This document shows, one piece after another, positions 7,322 to 13,739 of a stretch of 19,476 nt of DNA (its first letter is position 1; each line of letters opens with the position of its first letter). The position numbers and the translations under genes are program-made. Source of the stretch: SHZI01 sp040080965. Its GTDB lineage: Bacteria > Pseudomonadota > Gammaproteobacteria > Steroidobacterales > GCA-2729495. The notes beneath the pieces were generated by a model. The model ran no database searches. It was not told the origin of the DNA and saw nothing but the letters and a program-made list of their open reading frames with translations. The stretch is taken from positions 1-19,476 of the forward strand of contig JBEBHH010000053.1 in the NCBI GenBank assembly GCA_040080965.1, given 5' to 3'.

Positions 7322-8041
7322 TCAGAGGTAGGCGAAAAGGAAGACGAGCCCGCCGAGAAGGCCCAGCCGCTCTGGCCATTTCGGCGGGCCCTGCGTCGCG
7401 CCGTCCTGGCTCAGGGCTGGCGCCTCATGCTCATGGCTGGCAACGCCGTGCAGGACGACATGGAAGATTGATCCCGCGACGAACGCCTGGAACCAGGCAA
7501 CGCCGGGGCCGGTCAACAGGGTCAGCGCGGAGTCGCCGATCAGGTAACCCAGCACCGTCCCGCCGATCAGCAGGATGAGCACAGCGCCGGCTGCGCGCCG
7601 GCCAAACGCCGGTGCCAGCAGGAACCACAACGCAATGCCCTTAGGCATGTTGTGCAGGACAACGGCGAGGCCTTGTTTTTCCTCCAGCGAATGGGCCTCG
7701 TGCCCGCCAACTTCAGCGCCCATCAGGATCAGGCCATCGAGCATGCAGTGGGCCAGTAAGCCCAGGGCTCCAAGGGCCAGGAATGCGATGTGCTCCCGAT
7801 GGGCAGCATCGTGGAAAAGCCGCTCGACAAGCAGCGGGAACCCGAGCCCCAGTGCGGCGAAGACCCACGCCGCCGGCCCGCCGGTGGCGATGGCCTCGGG
7901 CAGGATGCCGAAAAGGAACAGGCCAGCGATGGTGATGAAGGCAAAGCCGTCGAGGAATGCGGTCGTGCGGTCGCCCAGCCTCCCGAGTTCAAACAGGAGT
8001 GGCCCGGACAACAGAGCAACAATGGCGGCCAGCAGAAGCAT
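7322..8041 (-). CDS. ZIP family metal transporter
   Basis: This 239-residue inner-membrane protein has about eight hydrophobic segments. The ZIP metal-site signatures are HCMLDGLILMG (His and Asp of helix 4) and AVVLHNMPKGIALWF (His and Pro of helix 5; the usual Glu of HxxPE is Lys, as in some ZIP branches). A short loop with FHDAAHREH gives local His density, and VLHGVASHEHEAPA near the end adds more. ZIP proteins carry Zn, Fe or Mn into the cytoplasm. The gene converges on the ZnuD/ZrgA operon with a 42-base gap. With the ABC pump deleted it could supply the inner-membrane step (inference). No clear ribosome site is seen at ATG 8041. Confidence 0.82.
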   Translation of the reverse strand: MLLLAAIVALLSGPLLFELGRLGDRTTAFLDGFAFITIAGLFLFGILPEAIATGGPAAWVFAALGLGFPLLVERLFHDAAHREHIAFLALGALGLLAHCMLDGLILMGAEVGGHEAHSLEEKQGLAVVLHNMPKGIALWFLLAPAFGRRAAGAVLILLIGGTVLGYLIGDSALTLLTGPGVAWFQAFVAGSIFHVVLHGVASHEHEAPALSQDGATQGPPKWPERLGLLGGLVFLFAYL

Positions 8042-8091
8042 TCAGGCAGTCTACTTGATGAGCGACAGCGCGAAGACGATAACGCGAGTAG

Positions 8092-9243
8092 CTAATCAAG
8101 GAGCCGCAGATAGCCATCGTAGCGGTACAGCCGGTCACGCTTACGGTCGCCAACTTCGGCAAGGATGCCGGCTTTGATCAACACGTCGATCGCCTTCCCT
8201 GCCGTGGGCTTGCTGGTTGACACGAGCCGGGTCACGAGCGGCATCGTCACAACCGGGTGTTCTGGCAGCTGCTCGAAGAGTTGAATGGCCGTGATGGTCG
8301 CACCGGGCGTTGCAAGCAGCGTTCTTCGGTCCTCGCTCACGCGGGCATAGAGCGCGCGCGCGGTTCGGGCGGAGTCTTCGGCAATTTCCGCGACACCGAT
8401 TAGAAAAAAGCGCAGCCAACCGACCCAGTCGCCCTCTGTTCGGATCGCGCCCAGCCATCGGTAGTACGCGGCCTGGTTCTGCTTGAGATAGAGGCTCAGG
8501 TACAGCATCGGACTCTTGAGCAGTTGCCAGTGGTCCAGGAGAAGGGCGATCAGCATCCGACCCAGCCGGCCATTGCCGTCGAGGTAGGGGTGAATGCTCT
8601 CGAACTGGACGTGGACCAGTGCGATGCGCAGCAATGGGGCCAGATCGTCCTCAGCATGAATATAGCGCTCCAGATCGCCGAGTAGCTCGCCAACCCGCTC
8701 CGGTGGCGGCGGCACGAATACGGCATTGCCGGGCCGGCTACCTCCCACCCAGTTCTGGGAGCGGCGAAGCTCGCCGGGTTGTTTGTTGGCGCCGCGCACG
8801 CCCCGCATGAGCATGCGGTGGCAGTCGTTGAACAGGCGCACCGAGATCGGCGCCCCTTTCGCTGAGTGGATCTGTTTGAATGCGTGATTGACCGCAGAGA
8901 TGTAATTGGTGACTTCCTCGATATCTTCGATGCTCGAGGCGCCGGGTTGGTCGGTCTGCTCCCAAGTCAGGACGTCGACCAGAGTTGCCTGAGTACCCTC
9001 GATTTCCGAGGACAGCAGGGCTTCCTTGCGAACGAAGGCATAGATGAACCAGTCGAGAGACGGGATCATCTCGCCAGCCAGATCGAGCCGGGCCAGCGCC
9101 GCTTCGGCAGCCCGCAATGGCTCGGTCAAAGGAGCCAACTGCTTGGCGGATAGCCGCGGCGGAAGTGTGTCAGGCACGAAAGCCGAGACCGGCTCACCGG
9201 CGACGGTCGTCGTGACGTATCGGCCTGTCGGCTGCCCACCCAT
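8092..9243 (-). CDS. Fic domain protein (class II) with C-terminal winged helix
   Basis: This 383-residue protein has a central Fic domain at about 110-260 with HPYLDGNGRLGRM, catalytic H218, and the Asp, Gly-Asn-Gly and Arg residues that bind ATP phosphates. The inhibitory helix motif SSEIEG (78-83, fitting S/T-x3-E-G) lies before the Fic core, which makes it class II, with autoinhibition inside the same chain. The N-terminal part matches the Fic_N region, and the C-terminal 310-383 looks like a winged helix (TRLVSTSKPTAGKAIDVLIK). Such proteins AMPylate (or remove AMP from) target hydroxyls; the target is unknown. No antitoxin gene is adjacent. The AT-rich promoter region carries three TTTACT/AGTAAA half-sites that the winged helix might bind. 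Confidence 0.9.
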   Translation of the reverse strand: MGGQPTGRYVTTTVAGEPVSAFVPDTLPPRLSAKQLAPLTEPLRAAEAALARLDLAGEMIPSLDWFIYAFVRKEALLSSEIEGTQATLVDVLTWEQTDQPGASSIEDIEEVTNYISAVNHAFKQIHSAKGAPISVRLFNDCHRMLMRGVRGANKQPGELRRSQNWVGGSRPGNAVFVPPPPERVGELLGDLERYIHAEDDLAPLLRIALVHVQFESIHPYLDGNGRLGRMLIALLLDHWQLLKSPMLYLSLYLKQNQAAYYRWLGAIRTEGDWVGWLRFFLIGVAEIAEDSARTARALYARVSEDRRTLLATPGATITAIQLFEQLPEHPVVTMPLVTRLVSTSKPTAGKAIDVLIKAGILAEVGDRKRDRLYRYDGYLRLLD

Positions 9244-9255
9244 GGTAACGAATTG

Positions 9256-9292
9256 TTTACTATTATCGAATGTAAGTAAAGATATATTTACT
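9256..9292 (-). promoter_or_regulatory. Fic promoter region with three alternating TTTACT/AGTAAA half-sites
   Basis: TTTACT at 9256-9261, AGTAAA at 9275-9280 and TTTACT at 9287-9292 make two nested inverted repeats (spacers of 13 and 6 bases) in an AT-rich island 13-49 bases upstream of the Fic start. A GATAAT on the minus strand (9262-9267) could be a -10 box. An operator role is inferred. Confidence 0.4.
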
Positions 9293-9361
9293 AGTCCTGC
9301 TCCTATCCAAAGACTGCTTTACCAGGTAGACATGCCCGATGGGCCCTGGCCTCGGTAGTCG

Positions 9362-9446
9362 GTGGATAAGCTGTTGACGGCCTCGTGCTATCAGGCGTGC
9401 CAACTATCGTGCTATCAGGCGTGTGAGTATCGTGCTATCAGGCGTG
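9362..9446. repeat. DnaA-box-like site plus three 17-bp iterons (candidate vestigial plasmid origin)
   Basis: GTGGATAA (9362-9369) is the reverse complement of TTATCCAC, 8 of 9 bases of the DnaA box. It is followed by three identical direct copies of TCGTGCTATCAGGCGTG at 9383-9399, 9407-9423 and 9430-9446, a period of 24 then 23 bases (about two helix turns). GGGTT-T-AACCC (9453-9463) and AT-rich DNA (9490-9520) follow. This is the layout of an iteron origin, but no Rep gene lies nearby. Confidence 0.5.
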
Positions 9447-9564
9447 CCGAGGGGGTTTAACCCATTGTTCTGGAAGCGGAATCCGCGCTCGTAAATCTTC
9501 TAAATATCTGGAATCCCTAAAGGGATCTCTCGGCACCGGTTTGGTGGCCCGCCGGACGTCGAGA

Positions 9565-9597
9565 CTGCCGGAACTCAAAAGGGTTCGGCAGGTTTTT
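9565..9597 (+). terminator. Rho-independent terminator
   Basis: CTGCCG (9565-9570) pairs with CGGCAG (9586-9591), extended by AAC/GTT with a bulged G, closing on an A-rich loop and followed directly by GTTTTT. It would end plus-strand transcripts coming from the iteron region. A palindrome ATCCCT-AA-AGGGAT lies upstream at 9513-9526. Confidence 0.6.
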
Positions 9598-9608
9598 CCG
9601 GGGAGCGC

Positions 9609-9767
9609 GTGAATGTTCGGGTGCGATTTGGGAGGCCATGCGAGACCGCCCGTGCGCTGGTGCCGGCGCAAGAGGCACGGGTCGGCGACGTCGTCTGTCC
9701 CACCTGCCGAACTGCGCTGAGCGACTTGCCGAGGAACGCCATGCCCGCGTCCGTACCGATCCTGTAA
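9609..9767 (+). CDS. Possible small zinc-ribbon-like protein (52 residues)
   Basis: GTG 9609 is preceded by GGGGAG and follows the terminator at 9565-9597. The product contains VGDVVCPTCRTALSDL, a CxxC knuckle. Its stop overlaps the ATG of the next small ORF as TAATG. I do not recognise a family, and the coding evidence is only the start context and the stop-start coupling. Confidence 0.25.
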   Translation: MNVRVRFGRPCETARALVPAQEARVGDVVCPTCRTALSDLPRNAMPASVPIL

Positions 9768-10018
9768 TGCCTGAGAGCCGTACGCAGGCACGTCGGCGTG
9801 GGGCACGGACCTACGTCATCAGGGTCGCTCGTGAGCTGCGCGTCCGACTGGATGAGCGCAACAGCCAGCTCGTACCCTGCCCCCCTGCGGAGACCGTCCA
9901 GCATTCAACGTCGAGGAGCTGTTCACGCACAGTCCCAACAGGCCCGCGCCCTCCCACAGATAGGATCTTCAAACCACTTTCAAAGCGCATGTTGAGCGGT
10001 CCGGCGGTGGCGCTATGA
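9767..10018 (+). CDS. Possible small basic protein (83 residues), unrecognised
   Basis: The ATG overlaps the preceding stop (TAATG). The N-terminal half is Arg-rich with an amphipathic stretch (TYVIRVARELRVRLDERN); the rest is Pro/Ser/Thr-rich and looks non-globular. It may be real, a decayed gene or chance. It lies in the otherwise gene-poor stretch 9244-10383, in which I see no other convincing gene. Confidence 0.22.
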   Translation: MPESRTQARRRGARTYVIRVARELRVRLDERNSQLVPCPPAETVQHSTSRSCSRTVPTGPRPPTDRIFKPLSKRMLSGPAVAL

Positions 10019-10039
10019 GCTTGGTGATCGACATCTCCC

Positions 10040-10102
10040 TGACAGGAAGATGACAGGTCACTGTACGGTGGCGGTGCAGCGGGCTGACGGATTGCTGACA
10101 GG
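10040..10102 (+). repeat. Three direct TGACAGG copies in the gene-poor stretch before the excisionase gene
   Basis: TGACAGG occurs at 10040-10046, 10051-10057 and 10096-10102. Short direct repeats near an integrase can be arm-type or excisionase binding sites; that reading is speculative. The remainder of 10019-10355 shows nothing I can name. Confidence 0.25.
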
Positions 10103-10355
10103 CCATGCTGTGAAGGTACGTCCGAGACGATAGGAGGAGCGCAGAGCTAAGCGGGGAGGATCGGGCGGAGAGCAAGATAAAAGGCCACGGCTCACCTCTC
10201 GCCGCTTTCTTTGGTCTGCACATCGGGTGGCGCGGCACGCGCCCGGACGCTTGCGTTGCCGCTGAGTTTTCGAATCGGCACGGCTTCCAGTCAGTTATCG
10301 CGTGTCGTCCACGCTGGGCTGCGCTGGAGCGGGTTTCGCGAGTAACGGGCACGGC

Positions 10356-10377
10356 GGAGAATTTCTCCCCGGAGAAA
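10356..10377 (+). promoter_or_regulatory. Alternating GGAGAA/TTCTCC/GGAGAA element covering the excisionase ribosome site
   Basis: GGAGAA (10356-10361), TTCTCC (10363-10368) and GGAGAA (10371-10376) allow the middle arm to pair with either neighbour; the right-hand pair extends to TTTCTCC-CC-GGAGAAA. The right copy is the Shine-Dalgarno sequence, 7-9 bases before ATG 10384. It may act as an operator or as an RNA switch hiding the ribosome site. Confidence 0.45.
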
Positions 10378-10383
10378 CTTACC

Positions 10384-10626
10384 ATGCCCCGTCACGTTAC
10401 CCATGCGCGACCCCTGCCACGGCTCCTGCGCTTCCGCGACGCGCCGGGGTATCTCGGCATGGACCGGAACCGCTTCAACCGGGAGGTCCGCCCCCACCTC
10501 ACCGAGGTCCGCATTGGCGTCCAGGGGATCGCCTTCGACCGCCTTGAACTCGATGCTTGGGCGGACGACTATAAGAGCCGCAACGGGCGTCCCTCGGCTG
10601 AAAGGATCAAGCCATGGGACGTGTAA
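10384..10626 (+). CDS. AlpA/excisionase-like DNA-binding protein
   Basis: This 80-residue basic protein has a winged-helix/MerR-like core (FRDAPGYLGMDRNRFNREVR, then IGVQGIAFDRLELDAWADDY), which is the pattern of AlpA/Xis-type proteins. The gene overlaps the integrase gene by 13 bases (10614-10626), so the two are made together. Its likely role is directing excision or controlling integrase expression. It could instead be only a transcription regulator. Confidence 0.7.
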   Translation: MPRHVTHARPLPRLLRFRDAPGYLGMDRNRFNREVRPHLTEVRIGVQGIAFDRLELDAWADDYKSRNGRPSAERIKPWDV

Positions 10627-11750
10627 GAACGCCGGGCCTCATCAAGCGTGGTGGGGTCTGGCACATCGACAAGCGAGTGACGGGGTATGGACGGGTTGCC
10701 GAGAGTTGTGGCACCGCGAGTCTGGAGGAGGCAGAGCGCTTCCTGGTCCACCGGATGGAAGTCATCCGGCAGGCCACAGTCTACGGTGTGCGACCGACCC
10801 GCACCTTCCGGGAAGCAGCGGACAAGTACGTGAACGAGCACCAGCACAAGCGCAGCATTGGCCGGGATGTCCAGGAGCTTAAACACCTGGATGCCTTCAT
10901 CGGTGATATGGCGCTCGATCGCGTGCACATCGGGACGCTGCAGCCCTACCTCACCAGCCGGGCGAAGGTGGTCAAACCGGCCACCGTCAATCGGTCACTG
11001 GCGGTTGTCCGGCGCATCCTGAATCTGGCGGCAAGGCTCTGGCGGGACGAACACGGTCTCACCTGGCTGCTCACGCCGCCGCTGATTCAGTTTGTACCGA
11101 ACAAGAACGCCAGGCAGCCTTACCCCTTGTCCTGGGATGAGCAGCGGCTGCTGTTTGCAGCCTTGCCGGCCCATCTGGCCCGGATGGCCTTGTTCAAGGT
11201 CAACACGGGCACCCGGGAGCAGGAGGTCGTGAAGCTGCGGTGGGACTGGGAGTGTCCGGTGAGGGAGCTCGGGACCAGCGTGTTCGTGATACCCAAGCAG
11301 TTCGTCAAGAACAGCGAAGAGCGACTGATCGTGCTGAACGACGTGGCCCGGTCAGTCATTGACGAGCAGCGGGGTGTGCATGCCACGCGGGTGTTCACGT
11401 ACAAGGGCAAGCCAGTCACCAAGATGCTGGATTCCGCCTGGAGAACGGCGCGCAAACGGGCGGCGGCCAGGTACGAAGCGGTGATCGGTGAGAAGTGCCC
11501 GGACGGCTTCAGGTCAATTCGCGTGCACGACCTGAAGCACACCTTTGGACGCCGGCTGCGAGCCGTCGGGGTCAGCATGGAGGACCGTCAGGATCTGCTG
11601 GGCCACAAGTCCAGCCGGATCACGACGCACTACTCATCAGCCGAGCTGACCCACCTGATTGCGGCGGCAGACAAAGTGTGTGACTCCGACTCCCGCAAAA
11701 GTCCCGCAATGACGCTCATTCGATCGAGGCGACAGCTCGCAACTGCCTGA
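10614..11750 (+). CDS. int: Tyrosine site-specific integrase
   Basis: This 378-residue protein has a core-binding domain at about 63-150 and a catalytic domain at about 170-345. Active-site residues are R201 (NTGTREQEVVKLRW), K232, H305 in RVHDLKHTFGRRL, H331 in LLGHKSS and nucleophile Y340 (TTHYSS). The position usually held by the second Arg (HxxR) is Lys308 here. An AAGGA site lies 7 bases before ATG 10614. The stop is 6 bases from the 3' end of tRNA-Met, which is the probable integration target. Length and domain order are normal, so the gene appears intact. Confidence 0.9.
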   Translation: MGRVRTPGLIKRGGVWHIDKRVTGYGRVAESCGTASLEEAERFLVHRMEVIRQATVYGVRPTRTFREAADKYVNEHQHKRSIGRDVQELKHLDAFIGDMALDRVHIGTLQPYLTSRAKVVKPATVNRSLAVVRRILNLAARLWRDEHGLTWLLTPPLIQFVPNKNARQPYPLSWDEQRLLFAALPAHLARMALFKVNTGTREQEVVKLRWDWECPVRELGTSVFVIPKQFVKNSEERLIVLNDVARSVIDEQRGVHATRVFTYKGKPVTKMLDSAWRTARKRAAARYEAVIGEKCPDGFRSIRVHDLKHTFGRRLRAVGVSMEDRQDLLGHKSSRITTHYSSAELTHLIAAADKVCDSDSRKSPAMTLIRSRRQLATA

Positions 11751-11756
11751 AGTTAT

Positions 11757-11833
11757 TGGTGGTGATGGGTAGAGTTGAACTACCGACCTCAGCATTATGA
11801 GTGCCGCGCTCTAACCAACTGAGCTACATCACC
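11757..11833 (-). tRNA. tRNA-Met (anticodon CAT)
   Basis: A complete cloverleaf with encoded CCA (77 nt): acceptor GGTGATG/CATCACC, D arm GCTC-AGTTGGTTA-GAGC, anticodon stem CGGCA/TGCTG with loop CTCATAA, and T arm GGTAG-TTCAACT-CTACC, all paired. An elongator Met tRNA is most likely; Ile2 (lysidine-modified CAU) shares the loop and cannot be fully excluded. Confidence 0.93.
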
Positions 11834-11846
11834 ACGCGGGGGCGGC

Positions 11847-11876
11847 ATTGTCTTGGGCAGCAGCCGACGCTGTCAA
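11847..11876 (-). promoter_or_regulatory. Promoter of the tRNA-Met gene
   Basis: On the minus strand TTGACA (11871-11876) and GACAAT (11847-11852) are separated by 18 bases, and the -10 ends 13 bases before the tRNA 5' end. The -35 overlaps the TGA stop of the SDR gene. Confidence 0.5.
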
Positions 11877-12559
11877 GAAAGGTCGGCGGGTTCGAGGGGG
11901 TCGCCCTTGATATTCATGGCCTTGGCGCCGTCCACGGCGGCAAAGACCCGGCCCACGGACCCGGGGCTCTCCACCACCCGCCAGACCATGTCACCCAGGT
12001 CGGTCCGGTTGATGTAGCCCACCACGTAGGGGCTCTCCACGAGGATCGCGCCACCCCGGGAGGGCCGGCCGTGCATGCCGCCGGAGCGGACGATGGTCCA
12101 GGCCAGGCTGGTGTCGCGCAACCGCTTCTCCGCCCAGTCCTTTGACCGGATCGACTTGCCCGCAAAGGCCTTCACGAACGGGTCCAGCACCACGGCGCTA
12201 TCGCCGCAACCGATGGACGTGGTCAGCACGAAGCGCCTCACGCCGGCGGCGCTGGCCGCGTCGATGACGTTGATGTTGCCCTGGCTGTTGAGCTGGGGGG
12301 TGCCGCCGATGAAGCACACCACCTCGAGCTGCGCGGCGTCCCGGCCCCGGAACACGGCATCGACCTCCTCGCGGCGCGTGGGGTCGGCCACCGTCACGTC
12401 GACGCCGAGCCGCTCCACCATCGCGCGGTCCCGCTCCCGGTAGACGACCCCGAGGACGGTCCGCTCCGCCCCCTTCGCAAGCTGCACCAGCCGGTAGCCG
12501 GTGTCGCTGTCGGCGCCGAAGACAACCAGCGTCGACGGGTTGGGGTCGGGGGTGGTCAC
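11873..12559 (-). CDS. NAD(P)-binding atypical SDR-family protein
   Basis: This 228-residue protein has a Rossmann-like start, TLVVFGADSDTGYRLVQLA, with a modified Gly-rich loop (GADSDTG). NVIDAASAAGVRRFVLTTSI, TSLAWTIVRSGGMHGRP and YINRTDLGDMVWRVV are typical of NmrA/SDR_a5-like NAD(P)H-binding proteins. The active-site Tyr-x3-Lys of classical SDRs is absent, so it may be a redox sensor or an isomerase-like member; the substrate is unknown. GTG 12559 is chosen because the fold begins right there; an in-frame Met at 12730 lies inside ychF. The gene follows ychF by 43 bases and is probably co-transcribed. The ribosome site is poor. Confidence 0.75.
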   Translation of the reverse strand: MTTPDPNPSTLVVFGADSDTGYRLVQLAKGAERTVLGVVYRERDRAMVERLGVDVTVADPTRREEVDAVFRGRDAAQLEVVCFIGGTPQLNSQGNINVIDAASAAGVRRFVLTTSIGCGDSAVVLDPFVKAFAGKSIRSKDWAEKRLRDTSLAWTIVRSGGMHGRPSRGGAILVESPYVVGYINRTDLGDMVWRVVESPGSVGRVFAAVDGAKAMNIKGDPLEPADLS

Positions 12560-12602
12560 CCGGCCGATAGTGGCACGGCCGGGGTCGCGCGTGAACGCGC
12601 GC

Positions 12603-13694
12603 CTACACGTTGAAGCGGAAGTGGACCACGTCGCCTTCGTGCATGACGTATTCCTTGCCCTCCAGGCGCAGGCGGCCGGCCTCCTTGGCCCCCTGCTCGC
12701 CCTTGCCGGCGATGTAATCGGGGTAGGCAATGACCTCGGCGCGGATGAAGCCCTTCTCGAAATCCGTGTGGATCACGCCCGCCGCCTGGGGCGCGGTGTC
12801 GCCCACGTGGATGGTCCAGGCGCGGGTCTCCTTGGGCCCGACCGTGAAGTAGGTCTGCAGGCCCAGCAGCCGGTAACCGGCCAGGATCACCCGGTTCAGG
12901 CCCGGCTCGGTGAGCTTGAGGTCATCGAGGAACGCCTGCTTGTCGGCGTCGTCGAGCTGGGCGATCTCCGCCTCGATCGCGGCGCACACCACCACCACCT
13001 CGGCGCCGTCCGTCCTGGCGTGGGCGCGGACCTTGTCCACGAAGGCGTTGCCGGACAGCCCCTTCTCGTCCACGTTCGCCACGTACATCACGGGCTTGCC
13101 AGTAAGCAGGAACATCTCGGCGATGGCCTGCCGGTGCTCCTCCGGCACGGGGAAGGTGCGCGCCGGCTGGCCCGCGTCCAGGTGCGCACGGAGCTTCTGC
13201 AGGAGGTCGCGCCGCGCGATGTCTTCCTTCTTGCCGGCCTTGGCGGCCTTCTCGGCCTTGTCGGCCGCCTTCTCGACCCCCGCCAGGTCAGCCAGCAGCA
13301 GCTCGGTGTTGATGATCTCGATGTCGTGGAGCGGATCGATGCGGCCGGCGACGTGCACCACGTCGTCGTTCTCGAAGCAGCGCACCACGTGGGCGATCGC
13401 GTGGGTCTCGCGGATGTTGGCCAGGAACTTGTTGCCGAGGCCCTCGCCCTTCGACGCGCCGGCCACCAGCCCGGCGATGTCGACGAACTCCACCGTGGCC
13501 GGCAGGATCTTCTCCGACCCCGCGATGGCGGCCAGCGGCTGCAGCCGCGCATCCGGCACGGCCACCACGCCGACGTTCGGATCGATCGTGCAGAACGGGT
13601 AGTTCTCGGCGGCGATTCCCGCCGCCGTCAGCGCATTGAAGAGGGTGGACTTGCCCACGTTGGGCAAGCCGACGATGCCGCATTGGATGGCCAT
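12603..13694 (-). CDS. ychF: Redox-regulated ATPase/GTPase YchF (Obg family)
   Basis: This 363-residue protein has the P-loop GLPNVGKST at 9-17, a G3 motif DIAGLVAGASKGEGLGN, and NVDE in place of the GTPase NKxD motif, the change that makes YchF prefer ATP. A helical coiled insert (EKAADKAEKAAKAGKKEDIA) and a C-terminal TGS domain at about 276-363 ending EGDVVHFRFNV follow. Length matches the family. YchF binds ribosomes and modulates stress and redox responses. It normally lies next to pth; here three genes separate them. Confidence 0.97.
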   Translation of the reverse strand: MAIQCGIVGLPNVGKSTLFNALTAAGIAAENYPFCTIDPNVGVVAVPDARLQPLAAIAGSEKILPATVEFVDIAGLVAGASKGEGLGNKFLANIRETHAIAHVVRCFENDDVVHVAGRIDPLHDIEIINTELLLADLAGVEKAADKAEKAAKAGKKEDIARRDLLQKLRAHLDAGQPARTFPVPEEHRQAIAEMFLLTGKPVMYVANVDEKGLSGNAFVDKVRAHARTDGAEVVVVCAAIEAEIAQLDDADKQAFLDDLKLTEPGLNRVILAGYRLLGLQTYFTVGPKETRAWTIHVGDTAPQAAGVIHTDFEKGFIRAEVIAYPDYIAGKGEQGAKEAGRLRLEGKEYVMHEGDVVHFRFNV

Positions 13695-13739
13695 GGAAGG
13701 GAACCGGGACCGGAAAGGGGCGCCATCATACCGGCTTCG

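Larger units (their letters stand above)
3356..11757. mobile_element. Candidate ancient tRNA-Met-borne genomic island (metal uptake, Fic, origin-like block, integrase)
   Basis: The right end is well supported. A tyrosine integrase with an AlpA-like gene ends 6 bases from the 3' end of tRNA-Met, the usual geometry for tRNA-integrating elements. The left end is inferred from the tRNA 3'-half relic in direct orientation. If both are correct the element is about 8.4 kb. The left boundary could lie further right, for example near 8050, with the metal genes belonging to the host. Confidence 0.35.

Noticed and set aside
9383..9446. CRISPR array
   Set aside because: The repeats are 17 bp and separated by only 6-7 bp, there are three units and no cas genes; iterons fit better.
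9969..10385. 138-codon minus-strand ORF before the excisionase
   Set aside because: Composition is Ser/Arg/Pro-rich without domain or ribosome site, and it covers the regulatory region of the AlpA-like gene.
12560..12730. N-terminal extension of the SDR-like protein
   Set aside because: It overlaps ychF, is Arg/Ser/Thr-rich, and the Rossmann strand starts right after GTG 12559.
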